Position numbers and translations under genes: made by a program
In this document: positions 1 to 8,900 of the stretch, piece by piece
Layout: each line of letters begins with the position of its first letter
How positions within the stretch are numbered: the first letter of the stretch is position 1
The notes under the pieces: generated by a model
The model's input: the letters and a program-made list of their open reading frames with translations, nothing else
What the model was told of the DNA's origin: nothing
The model's database searches: none
Source of the DNA: DAOTXS01 sp034435055
GTDB lineage: Bacteria > Chloroflexota > Anaerolineae > UBA4142
DNA: 64,000 nt
Direction of reading: 5' to 3'
Assembly (NCBI GenBank): GCA_034435055.1
Contig: DAOTXS010000031.1
Coordinates: forward strand, 1-64,000

Positions 1-65
1 TGCTGGTAGCGTTCGTAGTTCAAGACGTCAATGATTTCCGGAGTGAATTCGATTTGTGTGGTCAT
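1..65 (-). CDS. N-terminal fragment of a transposase-like protein (runs off window)
   Basis: An open frame starts at an ATG at 65 on the minus strand and reads 21 codons to the window edge without a stop. The visible start, MTTQIEFTPEIIDVLNYERY, resembles the N-terminus of helix-turn-helix proteins associated with IS630-type transposases. This is from memory of the family and only the first 21 residues are visible. The neighbouring DUF3800 gene and the small inverted-repeat element at 133-228 fit a mobile-DNA neighbourhood. Confidence 0.35.
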   Translation of the reverse strand, partial: MTTQIEFTPEIIDVLNYERYQ

Positions 66-132
66 AAACCGATCATAATGGATTGCACGCAAGTGTCAAA
101 CGAAAACCGCAATTAGTGCCCGTGTTCAGTAT

Positions 133-228
133 AATGGTGCTAGTGCGATTCTTGAGCATATTTTGTGCTTTGATTTTGCGACGCGCTACTTGAATCTCAC
201 AGCCATCCACCTGCAAACTAGCACCATT
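133..228. mobile_element. 96-bp inverted-repeat (MITE-like) element
   Basis: Perfect 12-bp inverted repeats, AATGGTGCTAGT at 133-144 and ACTAGCACCATT at 217-228, bound a 96-bp segment with no coding potential. The right end coincides with the stop codon of the DUF3800 gene. If the segment is removed with a TA duplication, that reading frame continues for a few more codons. Small size, terminal repeats and possible TA target duplication are typical of Tc1/mariner- or IS630-type miniature elements. The TA duplication is inferred from two bases only. Confidence 0.5.
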
Positions 229-775
229 AGTTAGTATTCCAGTGGGCTTCGAATTTTGCCACGCCGCTCCAAAGGGCTTGTTCCAATTGAGCTTGCCGCG
301 TCCGGGAGCCGCGTTGGGAAAAATATAGCCGATTGTGAGTATAGCGATGCAAGACATTCTCGAACAAGACACTGATTAGGGAATTGTAGAACTCACTCTC
401 GTTCGAGTGGAACGAGTTGCGAAAGACGCGTTCGATTTTTCGCGCAACTACAAACTGCGCTTTGAAATCCAAGCGTGCAAGAGTCTGGTACACTAGATAG
501 CGAACTTCAGGCGCATCATCTTTGGCATGGAACGCACGATTGGTTTTTTGGATCGAGGAGATAGATTGCAAATATTTGTCGGCGGCAATCTGCTGATGAA
601 GATCAGCAAGAGCGCGGCGAATGGGTGTAGGATCGTTTGTTTCGATGAATCCTAATGCGAGAATGGGGGAACACCCTTCTTGACCAATCAAGAGATTACC
701 CCGGTGATCGTAGAAAACCGGATCACCGGTTTCATCAACAAAGTACCAATGCTCTCCTTCGACCGGTTTCTTCAT
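227..775 (-). CDS. DUF3800 domain protein, C-terminus altered by insertion
   Basis: The 182-residue product begins with a WYFVDETGDPVFYD segment near residues 10-23. This is the acidic DE-containing motif of DUF3800 proteins, which are often found with mobile elements and have been proposed to be nuclease-like, though their biochemical role is not settled. It is shorter than many family members, and its stop codon lies exactly in the end of the inverted-repeat element at 133-228. The present C-terminus is therefore probably not the original one. Start ATG at 775; no good ribosome binding site is evident. Confidence 0.55.
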   Translation of the reverse strand: MKKPVEGEHWYFVDETGDPVFYDHRGNLLIGQEGCSPILALGFIETNDPTPIRRALADLHQQIAADKYLQSISSIQKTNRAFHAKDDAPEVRYLVYQTLARLDFKAQFVVARKIERVFRNSFHSNESEFYNSLISVLFENVLHRYTHNRLYFSQRGSRTRQAQLEQALWSGVAKFEAHWNTN

Positions 776-929
776 TGGTGTTCCGTGGAAAATGATATGC
801 TAGACGAATTTTACGATTTTATTATACACTGAAAGGACTGCAGAATCAAAGGTTCATTGGTGAATTTCTTCAATTAGCTAAAATGTGCATCATTTTGATT
901 TCGCATCAATCCGATCGTTGCTGAGAACC

Positions 930-1796
930 TTATTTCACTCTGAAAATTCTTTCTGCATTCCGCCCCATCACGTTTGCCAATTCCTCTGCCGATAACCCCA
1001 GCCCGCGAATTTCCTCCAGGAATACATTGAACGACGGTTCGGTCTGACGCTTGGGGTACAGAATCAACGGAAAGTCACTGCCGAATAAAACCTTTTCACT
1101 GCCCACGATGTCGATGACGGTGCGGAAAATTTTGGACGAGTACAACAGCGGCGATGCGGCAGAATCGTAATACACCTTCGTCGATACTTGGCGGACTTCG
1201 CGCATCAATTCGTAAAACGGATACCCGCCGCCCCAATGTCCCAGAATCAATTTGAGATGCGGCACCGCTTTGACGAAATCGTAAATGTCGGCAAGCGGCA
1301 GTTGCCCTTTGCCCGGATACGCGTGCCCGACCGGCTCGTTGGTGTGCAATAACATCACCGCATTCAACTCGGCGGTACGGTGAGCGAGCGCGCGAAAATT
1401 TTCGTCGTCCAAGCGAAAGCATTGCCCGTCCGCGTTCAACTCGCCCACGCCAACCATTCCGCCGGCAACACAACGTTCCAATTCGCGGAGCGCGTCCGCG
1501 CCGGCGTTCGGTTGAATCGCCGCGAGCGCGAGCAATCGAGCCGGATATTGCTGGACAACATTCATTGTCCACGAATTTTGCTCCACGCAATCGGCGTGAT
1601 TCTGCCAACACCAACCGGTCACCACCGCTTGATCGATTTCTGCCGCGTCCATCGCCGCAATCAATTCCTGCGCGCCAACCATTCGCGCGGCGCGTCCGCG
1701 GTACAGCACATCGAAAAAGGCATCGCGTTCGGCAAAACGTTCGCGATGCTGGATCACGTCGGACGAGAAAATGTGCGTGTGGGCGTCGATAATCAT
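930..1796 (-). CDS. Amidohydrolase family 2 metal-dependent hydrolase
   Basis: The 288-residue protein has the TIM-barrel amidohydrolase pattern. It carries DAHTH at residues 4-8 for the first metal ligands, an HTNEPVGH segment around 153, GHWGGG around 188, GSDFP around 242 supplying the catalytic Asp, and a terminal NAERIF helix. These are hallmarks of the ACMSD/isomerase-type amidohydrolase_2 family of decarboxylases and hydrolases; the substrate cannot be told from sequence. It is monocistronic on the minus strand, with a short gap to the next plus-strand gene. Confidence 0.8.
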   Translation of the reverse strand: MIIDAHTHIFSSDVIQHRERFAERDAFFDVLYRGRAARMVGAQELIAAMDAAEIDQAVVTGWCWQNHADCVEQNSWTMNVVQQYPARLLALAAIQPNAGADALRELERCVAGGMVGVGELNADGQCFRLDDENFRALAHRTAELNAVMLLHTNEPVGHAYPGKGQLPLADIYDFVKAVPHLKLILGHWGGGYPFYELMREVRQVSTKVYYDSAASPLLYSSKIFRTVIDIVGSEKVLFGSDFPLILYPKRQTEPSFNVFLEEIRGLGLSAEELANVMGRNAERIFRVK

Positions 1797-1978
1797 ACGA
1801 ACGCATTATAGTCGCGCGACGCGGCATCGTCAAAAAGGCAGTGCGGATTAGGGGGGTGACTGGAGAGCTAAGCAAATCAATTTGCGCCAAGTCGGCCTGC
1901 GCTGACTATTTCCAGCCGACGGTGGTCGGCTTCGCAGAATTTATCTCAACCAGAACTGCACCCCCGTCAAAAACCGAT

Positions 1979-2007
1979 TTGACGAACCGGACAATCTATG
2001 CTATATT
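1979..2007 (+). promoter_or_regulatory. Promoter TTGACG-N17-TATATT
   Basis: The -35 TTGACG is at 1979-1984 and the -10 TATATT at 2002-2007, with a 17-bp spacer. The predicted start near 2014 lies about 30 nt upstream of the terminator hairpin at 2045-2080. Confidence 0.6.
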
Positions 2008-2044
2008 TAGAGCAGTTAGAGACAAGTAGATTCGGTTAATGGAT

Positions 2045-2080
2045 GCCGCCTGAGCTTGTAGCTCGGAGCGGCTTTTTTTA
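2045..2080 (+). terminator. Intrinsic terminator inside the helicase leader
   Basis: GCCGC (2045-2049) pairs with GCGGC (2068-2072) and CTGAGC (2050-2055) with GCTCGG (2061-2066), with one bulged A, followed by seven T. No plus-strand gene lies upstream. It must therefore either attenuate the helicase transcript or end a small RNA of roughly 65 nt. Confidence 0.65.
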
Positions 2081-2209
2081 TACCCCCGCTTTCCCCTAAC
2101 GCTTGCCAAGTAGTTCATGTGCGTGTCGAAAATATCCGTGCTTGCTTGGCGACCGACGTGTCCCCAGCGGTTGTTCACCTCGGCATATTTTCACCGCATT
2201 AGGAGTTTA

Positions 2210-3433
2210 ATGAGTTTCAGTTCGTTTCAAATCGATCCGCGTTTGCAGGACAACGCGCGGTCGATGGGGTTTGCCCAACCCACGCCGATTCAGTCCGCGA
2301 CGATTCCCGCCGCGTTGACCGGTCAAGATATTTTGGGCTCGGCGGAGACCGGCACCGGCAAGACTGCCGCGTACCTTCTGCCATTGTTGCATCGATTGCT
2401 AACCGTTACTGCACACGGTCACGCGCCGCGCGCTTTGATTCTAGTACCCACGCGCGAACTGGCACTGCAAGTCGCCGAACAAGCCGAGCAATTGAGCGTG
2501 CAAACCAATCTGCGCGTCGCCGCGATCTTTGGCGGCGTGGCAATGATCCATCAAACCAATCTGTTGCGGCGCGGCATTGATATTGTCATCGCGACGCCGG
2601 GACGATTGCTCGATCATATCGCACGCAAGAATATCGCGTTCGCTTCTCTCCAAATTCTCATCCTCGACGAAGCCGACCGGATGCTCGATATTGGTTTTTT
2701 ACCGGACATTCGGCGCATCATTGCGCTGTTGCCGCGCGAACGCCAAACGATGCTGTTTTCCGCCACGCTCGTGCCGGCGATTGTTCAGCTCGCGGCGCAA
2801 ATCACGCGGAATGCCGCGCGCATTCAAGTTGAAACCACCACCACGCCCGACGCCATTACGCAAACGCTGTTCCCCGTGCCGGAACATTTGAAAGCGCAGG
2901 TGCTACAACAGTTACTGCGCGAGGAGGAAATGGAAAGCGTCTTGATCTTTGCGCGCACCAAGCATCGCGCCGACCGGGTGGCGCGGCAATTGCAACGGGA
3001 GAATATTCGCGCTGGCGTCATTCACGGCGATCGCTCGCAAGGGCAACGCATCGCCGCGTTGGAAGATTTCCGGCGCGGGAAATCGCGCGTGCTCGTGGCA
3101 ACCGACATCGCCGCACGCGGCATCGACGTGGAAGGCATTTCGCACGTCGTCAATTACGATATGCCGATGCAACCGGAAGATTACGTGCATCGCATTGGTC
3201 GCACCGGGCGCAGGCAAGCCGCCGGGCACGCCTACACCCTCGTAACGCCGACGGACGAAACCGTCGTGCGCCGCATCGAAATGACTTTGCAAAAGAAAAT
3301 TCAGCGCCGCCGCCTCGATGGCATCGACTATCGCGCGCCGGCGCTCGTTCAGCCGGACGCAGAGGCGATTCGCCGCTATGTGGAAGCGCATCGACAGTCC
3401 CGGCAAAAAAATCTGGCAAGCCGCGCGGTCTAA
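2210..3433 (+). CDS. DEAD-box RNA helicase (RhlE-like)
   Basis: ATP-dependent RNA helicase of 407 residues that remodels RNA duplexes in the cytoplasm. All DEAD-box motifs are visible in order: the Q-motif region (FAQPTPIQ), motif I AETGTGKT, PTREL, TPGR, motif II DEAD in LILDEADRML, SAT, a VIHGD segment, ARGID and the HRIGRTGR motif VI. The C-terminal tail is short, as in RhlE-type proteins. The ATG at 2210 was chosen because AGGAG at 2201-2205 precedes it. It lies 62 bp upstream of an RRM protein, a pairing typical of cold-adaptation RNA functions. The upstream leader carries a terminator, so regulation by attenuation is likely. Confidence 0.9.
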   Translation: MSFSSFQIDPRLQDNARSMGFAQPTPIQSATIPAALTGQDILGSAETGTGKTAAYLLPLLHRLLTVTAHGHAPRALILVPTRELALQVAEQAEQLSVQTNLRVAAIFGGVAMIHQTNLLRRGIDIVIATPGRLLDHIARKNIAFASLQILILDEADRMLDIGFLPDIRRIIALLPRERQTMLFSATLVPAIVQLAAQITRNAARIQVETTTTPDAITQTLFPVPEHLKAQVLQQLLREEEMESVLIFARTKHRADRVARQLQRENIRAGVIHGDRSQGQRIAALEDFRRGKSRVLVATDIAARGIDVEGISHVVNYDMPMQPEDYVHRIGRTGRRQAAGHAYTLVTPTDETVVRRIEMTLQKKIQRRRLDGIDYRAPALVQPDAEAIRRYVEAHRQSRQKNLASRAV

Positions 3434-3495
3434 CGCCGGTTGCCCAATCGTTTCGGAAAGTTCAACTTTCCAGAACCCACAAGGAGTGGTTCACT

Positions 3496-3846
3496 ATGGC
3501 ATCGAAATTGTATGTTGGCAATCTGTCCAACAACATCACCGAAGGCGACTTGCAACAGTTGTTTGCGCAAGCCGGGGAAATCAAAGAAGTCGCCTTGATT
3601 ATGGATCGCATGACGCGCCAATCGAAAGGTTTCGGCTTTGTCGAAATGTCTTCCGACGCGGAAGCGCAAAAAGCCATCGAGATGTTCAATAACTATGAAC
3701 TCGGCGGGCGCAACATCATCGTCAATCTCGCGCGCCCACGCGAAGAGCGCGGCGGCGGTGGGGGTGGCGGTTTCCGCACCGGCTACGGCACCCATCGCGG
3801 CGGCGGTCGTGGCGGTGGTGGCGGCGGCCCGCGCAGACGCTATTAG
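3496..3846 (+). CDS. RRM-domain RNA-binding protein with Gly/Arg tail
   Basis: A 116-residue protein with one RNA recognition motif: RNP2 LYVGNL at residues 5-10 and RNP1 KGFGFVEM near 45-52. A glycine/arginine-rich tail from about residue 85 ends in RRRY. Such small RRM-RGG proteins are cold-inducible RNA-binding proteins in cyanobacteria and other bacteria. Ribosome binding site AAGGAG at 3481-3486. A perfect 8-bp palindrome, GGAAAGTT-C-AACTTTCC at 3455-3471, sits just upstream and could be an operator. Probably works with the helicase upstream. Confidence 0.9.
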   Translation: MASKLYVGNLSNNITEGDLQQLFAQAGEIKEVALIMDRMTRQSKGFGFVEMSSDAEAQKAIEMFNNYELGGRNIIVNLARPREERGGGGGGGFRTGYGTHRGGGRGGGGGGPRRRY

Positions 3847-3876
3847 AAACTCACCTTACGCAAACCGAATTGTTTT

Positions 3877-3950
3877 ACCGCAAAGCCCACGGAGACCGCT
3901 GAGATTTTTCAGGATTTTTCTCTGCGAACTTTGCGTTCTCAGCGGTGAAA
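3877..3950. repeat. Quasi-palindromic dispersed repeat
   Basis: A left part with CCGCAAAG and ACCGCTGAGA is mirrored by a right part with CTTTGCG and TCTCAGCGGT around an AT-rich centre. It has the same architecture as other gap-filling repeats in this window and no coding potential. Confidence 0.5.
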
Positions 3951-3975
3951 TTGCGTAACGTCAGTTAGAAAAATT

Positions 3976-4008
3976 AAAACTGTCAGGTCTGAGACCTGAC
4001 AGTTTTTT
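3976..4008. terminator. Bidirectional terminator, 14-bp perfect stem
   Basis: AAAACTGTCAGGTC (3976-3989) and GACCTGACAGTTTT (3993-4006) form a perfect stem with a TGA loop and T/A runs on both sides. The core CTGTCAGGTC recurs at 49298-49331, so it is also a dispersed repeat. Confidence 0.75.
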
Positions 4009-4134
4009 GCTTCCCGGCATTTCTCTGCCGCGCCTCAATCTACCCGGTCTTTCAATTTCACCCTTTTCTGCGGTATAATTGGAACAACGTTCGACAAGTG
4101 ATTGGCTCATTGGTTTGCCAATTAGGAGGGAACG

Positions 4135-5832
4135 ATGCAAACCCACGGCAAACTTGTGCTTACCCTGCCCACCGGGCAAGTGCAAGAATTCGCGCTCGCC
4201 AAAGAAAGCGTGACGATAGGACGCGCCACGACGAATGATATTGCTTTACCCGACGCTAAAATCTCGCGTGCCCACGCCAAGCTCCAATGCACCGAAACGG
4301 AATGCACACTCATCGATCTCGATTCCGCCAATGGCATCCGCGTCAACCATCGCCGCGTCAAACGCGCAATCTTAAAACCGGGGGATGTGATTGCGCTGGG
4401 CGACAGCACTCTGCGCTTTGAAACCGGCGCGCCCATCGCCGATGAATCTCCCCTCGTCCCCATTCATTCGACCGCCGACCTCGAAGCGACGCTGGCACAC
4501 GCCAGTCTTTCGATGACCTTGAACAACACGAACACGCCGCGTCTTGCAATTCACACCGCTAAACGAACCTGGCAAGTCCCATTGCACGACGGACTCACGC
4601 TTGGACGCGACGCGAAAAATGATATCGTGCTTGATGATCCCAAAGCATCGCGCCAACACGCGCGCATCGAACGGCGCGGCGATACGTTCATCGTCCGCGA
4701 TCTGAAAAGCCGGAACGGGACCTGGGTGGGCGCGCAACGCATCACCGAGCAGAAATTGCAAGATGGCGCCACAATTCGCGTGGGCGGTACGCAAATCGTT
4801 TTCAAGCGCGGCTTTGAAACGCAAGACCTCACGCTCGTCGACGTCCCGACGCGCACGCGGTCAGCGAAAGCAAAACGCGCGCGCAATCCAGTCATCATCG
4901 TGCCGGGGATGATGGGATCGGAGTTGTGGCGCGGCAGCGAATGTTTCTGGCCCAACGCGCGTTATCTTTTCACCAACCCGGAACTCTTGATTTTTTCGCC
5001 AGAGAATCAATTCGAGCCGCGCGGCTTGGTGCACGAAGTGGTCATCGTTCCCAATTTGATCAAACTAGAACAGTACGGCCGGCTCGGCGATTATCTGGAA
5101 GAAGGGCTGGGTTACGAGCGCGGCAAAAATCTATTCGAGTTTGCGTACGATTGGCGGCAAGACGTTCGTCAATCGGCGCGCCAACTTGCCGCGATGATCG
5201 AAAAATGGAATGTGCCACCGCCGCTCACCATCATCGCGCATAGTTTGGGCTGTCTCGTCAGCCGATATTTTGTTGAACGCGTGGGCGGCAAAGACAAGGT
5301 CAATCGCTTGATACTCGTCGGCGGACCGCACTATGGCGTGCCGCAAATTTTGACCGGGCTATTGTACGGCAAAGGACTGCTGCCATTTGGTTTGATGGGT
5401 GACCGCATTCGAACCGCGCTCGTTACCTTTCCCTCCGCGTATCAAATCCTCCCCACCTATCCGGTCGTGTTCGATCAAAACGATCAACCGGTTGACGTTC
5501 TCACCGACGAAACCTGGGTCACTGAAACGCAACGTCCGTTGTTGCGCGCCGCGCGCGAGTTTCGCCACGAACTCGGTACGCGTTCCAGCGTGCCGACCGT
5601 TTCCGTTTTTGGGTACGGCTTGCGCACGGTTACACGCATCAACGTTCAACGCGACGATGATGCCAAATGGGTCAACGCCGAATTCATTACCGCCGAAGGC
5701 GGTGACGACACGATTCCGGATGCTAGCACCGTGGTGGAAAATTCCGAGATTCACCCGGTAGAACAACATCACGGTTCGCTCTACGTCGATAACGACGTCA
5801 AGATGCGCTTGAAACTTGAACTGACCCGGTGA
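4135..5832 (+). CDS. Two-FHA-domain protein fused to an LCAT/alpha-beta hydrolase domain
   Basis: The 565-residue product has two forkhead-associated domains. The first covers about residues 20-80 (IGRATTNDI, SRAHAKL, ANGIRVN) and the second about 150-215 (LGRDAKNDI, SRQHARI, RNGTWVG). An alpha/beta hydrolase domain follows from residue ~250, with VPGMMGSELW and the nucleophile elbow AHSLG, resembling lecithin:cholesterol acyltransferase-type lipases. FHA domains bind phosphothreonine, so activity or localisation is probably tied to Ser/Thr phosphorylation. A kinase gene follows 150 bp downstream. No signal peptide is seen, so it is probably cytoplasmic. Start chosen at 4135 after AGGAGGG; TATAAT at 4073-4078 is a likely -10 box. 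Confidence 0.8.
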   Translation: MQTHGKLVLTLPTGQVQEFALAKESVTIGRATTNDIALPDAKISRAHAKLQCTETECTLIDLDSANGIRVNHRRVKRAILKPGDVIALGDSTLRFETGAPIADESPLVPIHSTADLEATLAHASLSMTLNNTNTPRLAIHTAKRTWQVPLHDGLTLGRDAKNDIVLDDPKASRQHARIERRGDTFIVRDLKSRNGTWVGAQRITEQKLQDGATIRVGGTQIVFKRGFETQDLTLVDVPTRTRSAKAKRARNPVIIVPGMMGSELWRGSECFWPNARYLFTNPELLIFSPENQFEPRGLVHEVVIVPNLIKLEQYGRLGDYLEEGLGYERGKNLFEFAYDWRQDVRQSARQLAAMIEKWNVPPPLTIIAHSLGCLVSRYFVERVGGKDKVNRLILVGGPHYGVPQILTGLLYGKGLLPFGLMGDRIRTALVTFPSAYQILPTYPVVFDQNDQPVDVLTDETWVTETQRPLLRAAREFRHELGTRSSVPTVSVFGYGLRTVTRINVQRDDDAKWVNAEFITAEGGDDTIPDASTVVENSEIHPVEQHHGSLYVDNDVKMRLKLELTR

Positions 5833-5869
5833 GTCAGTCATTAGACGTTATCCGGAACAAGGAAAATCA

Positions 5870-5940
5870 TCCACGAAGAACACGAAGGACACTAAAATCA
5901 GAAGAAATAATTCGTGGTTCTTCGTGACCTTCGTGGAAAA
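5870..5940. repeat. Quasi-palindromic dispersed repeat
   Basis: CCACGAAGAACACGAAGG on the left is mirrored by TTCTTCGTGACCTTCGTGG on the right around an AT-rich centre. An outer inverted repeat, ACGTTATC (5845-5852) and GATAACGT (5952-5959), encloses it. It lies between the FHA-lipase and kinase genes. Confidence 0.55.
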
Positions 5941-5982
5941 TATTTATTTCAGATAACGTTTATTATAGTTCGAGTGTCGATT

Positions 5983-8900
5983 ATGAGCACACAATCGTTT
6001 GGCAAATATATTGTCGTCATGCCATTGGGACGCGGCGGAATGGCGGAGGTGTATCTCGCGCGCGATCCGCTCCTCGACCGCAACGTCGCGATCAAAGTGA
6101 TCTATCCGCACCTCGCCACCGACCCGGATTTCGGCGAGCGCTTTCTGCGCGAAGCCAAACTCGTCGCGTCGTTGCGCCACAATCACATCGTCCAGTTGTA
6201 CGATTTCGACATTCAAAATAATCAGCCATATATGGTGATGGAGTTTCTCGACGGCGGTTCGTTGAAAACCCGGCTCGATGCATTGCGCGCGACCGGCAAA
6301 ACGATGCCGCTCGCCGAAAGCGCGCGCGTGTTGGATGCGATTGCCCGCGCGCTCGATTACGCGCACGCGCGCGGCGCGGTGCATCGCGATGTGAAACCGG
6401 CGAATATCATTTTCACATCGGCAAACGAACCGGTGCTGACTGATTTCGGCATCGCCAAAATTTTGGGCGATGCGGCGCAAGCGAGCGCCGCTGGGACGAT
6501 TATCGGCACGCCGGCGTATATGTCGCCGGAACAAGCCGCCAGCAAACCGGTCGATGCGACAAGTGATTTGTACTCGCTCGGCGTTGTGTTGTACGAAATG
6601 ATCACCGGGCGCGTGCCGTTCCACGGTGATTCGCCGACGGCGGTGTTGATGCAACATCTTACCAATCCGCCGCCCGCGCCGCGCCAATTCAACACGAACG
6701 TTCCAGACGTGGTGCAAGGTGTCATCCTCCAAGCACTTGCCAAAAATCCGGCGGAACGCTTTGCCAGCGCCGGCGAATTGGCGCACGCCTTCAGCGCGGC
6801 ATTGCGCGGCGAAGCGCCGACACCCGCCGCCATTTCAACCGGCGCGCAAACTCTCGTCGAAACAAGTGCCGAGCCGCCGGAACAACTTTCCGTTGCTCCG
6901 CTGCCTTCCCAGCCCATCGAATTGACCTCGCGCCGCCGGCAAATACTTGGACATTTGGGAATCCTCGCGGAAATTTTTGCGCCGCTCGTCGGTCGCGACG
7001 CGCCCGAAATTCAGACGCGCGACCGCCGCAGTTTGATCGCCACGCTTTTGGGGATCATCGGAATTTTGCTTGCGGCGTTACAACTTTTGACTTCGTTCTT
7101 CGATTTGCTTCAACGCCCAATTGCGCCATTGATTGCCGGTCTGCCGTACATCATCGCGGCGATGTTCATCGGCGGTGCGACGTTGTCGATTTACGTGATC
7201 GCGCGCTCACCCACGACGGCGAACCGAAGACGCGCCATCGGCGTGCTGGCATTCATCGCGATTGCCGGAATCGCGTGGGGCGCGTGGACCATTTACCATC
7301 GCGTCAAGCCGGTCAGCAGTTTCGTCGTCCTCATCGCCGATTTTGAAAAGCGCGGCGGACAACAAGCAGACATCGCGTTTGCCATTTCGCGCAACCTCGC
7401 GCAGAATATCAGGGATATGGGCAATGCGGTTACCATCGAACGCACGAACGAGGTGATCAAAGATTCGGCGATGGCGCGCGCGCACGGCGCAGAACGCCAA
7501 GCGACGATGGTGATTTGGGGTGTGTACGATGACCGGCGTGTTTACCCCTCGGTCGAAGTTTTGAAAATTCCCACTCTCACACGCGAATCGATCAGCGTGC
7601 CGTTTGTTTTGCAATCGGCGGCGAATGGACTTGGCGCGCCAGTCGCGCCTAACGTCGGCGATGTGGCGCAGTATTCGCGCGTCCCAGCAACCTTGACCCA
7701 GGTTACATTCGACACGAAAACCGAAGAGCAAGCCGCCGACCTTTCGACGGCGTTGCTCGGCATAGCATTTTATGCGAACGGTGATCCGGGGCGCGCGAAA
7801 GAATTGCTCGACCGGGGCTTGAAGCGCTTGGAACCCAGCAAAGGCGACATTGTTGGATTGGACAAGTTGTACTTTCAACGCGCCACGGTGTCGTACAGTT
7901 TGGGACAACTCGCCGACGCCGTGAACGATTTGCAACAGGCGCTCGCGCTCAAAGACACGTTCGAAACGCGGTACAATCTTGCGATCGTGTACGGTGAATG
8001 GTGCAACCCGGCGCGTCAATTGGATCGCGCCATCGGCGAAGCGGAAAAAGCGGTGCAAGCTCAATCGAATAACGCCGCGGCGCATCGTTTACTGGGCGAT
8101 TTGTATCGCCAAGCCGGCAAGCCCGCGCAAGCCATCGATGAATTTCAAGCCGCATTGAAAATCGATCCGAACGACGCGCAGACGTACGAACTGCTTGCCA
8201 ACGCGCAACTCGCGCGCGGGCAAACCGACGCCGCGCAAAAATCGAAACAGACTGCCGCAGCGTTGTGGCAAAAAATGTTGGCAAACTTACCAACCGACTC
8301 GTTGGACGCATTACTCGCGCGCGGCGACGCGCTGATGAGCGCGGGCAATTACCAAAACGCGGTGGCAGAATATCAAGCCGCGCTCAAACTTGCACCCAAC
8401 GATCCGCGCGTCCGTCGCGGACTAGGCAACGCTTATTATTACGCCGGCGATCTCGCTTTATCGGTGAGCGAGTACGAGCAATGGGTCAAACTCGCGCCCA
8501 ACGATGCGAACGCACGAATTTTACTTGGCTTGGCGTACGTCCAAACCAGTCGCACGCCGTCCGGCATCGAACAGTTGCAAAAAGCGACAACGCTTTCAAC
8601 CTGCTCGACAGATGCGTATGTAACATTGGGCGGTTTGTATTACGCGCAAAACGACACCGCCAAAGCACTGGCAGCTTATCAAGCCGCAACGAAAATCGAT
8701 CCGCAAAATGCCGACGCGTTTTATATGGTCGGCGTCTTGCAATATCTCGAACGCCAACTCGATCCTGCCGCCAAAGCGTTGGAGTCAGCCGTGGCTTTGC
8801 GACCGGATTACGTTCAAGCACATTTCGCGCTTGGGTCGGTGTACTATTTGCAAGGCGCGTTTCAAAAAGCGGCGACGGAACGTGAACTCATCGTCAAGTT

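Larger units (their letters stand above)
1797..2209. other. Intergenic region: promoter, leader terminator, structured 5' UTR
   Basis: This gap separates the minus-strand amidohydrolase from the plus-strand helicase. It contains a perfect 7-bp hairpin at 1914-1931 (AGCCGAC/GTCGGCT), a sigma-A-type promoter at 1979-2007, an intrinsic terminator at 2045-2080, and a GCCAAG/CTTGGC pairing at 2105-2110 and 2145-2150. No credible ORF is present; an ATG at 2117 is in frame with the helicase but has no ribosome binding site. Confidence 0.6.

Noticed and set aside
8265..8885. 206-codon ORF inside the kinase-TPR gene
   Set aside because: An Arg-rich out-of-frame shadow of a GC-rich repeat-containing gene.
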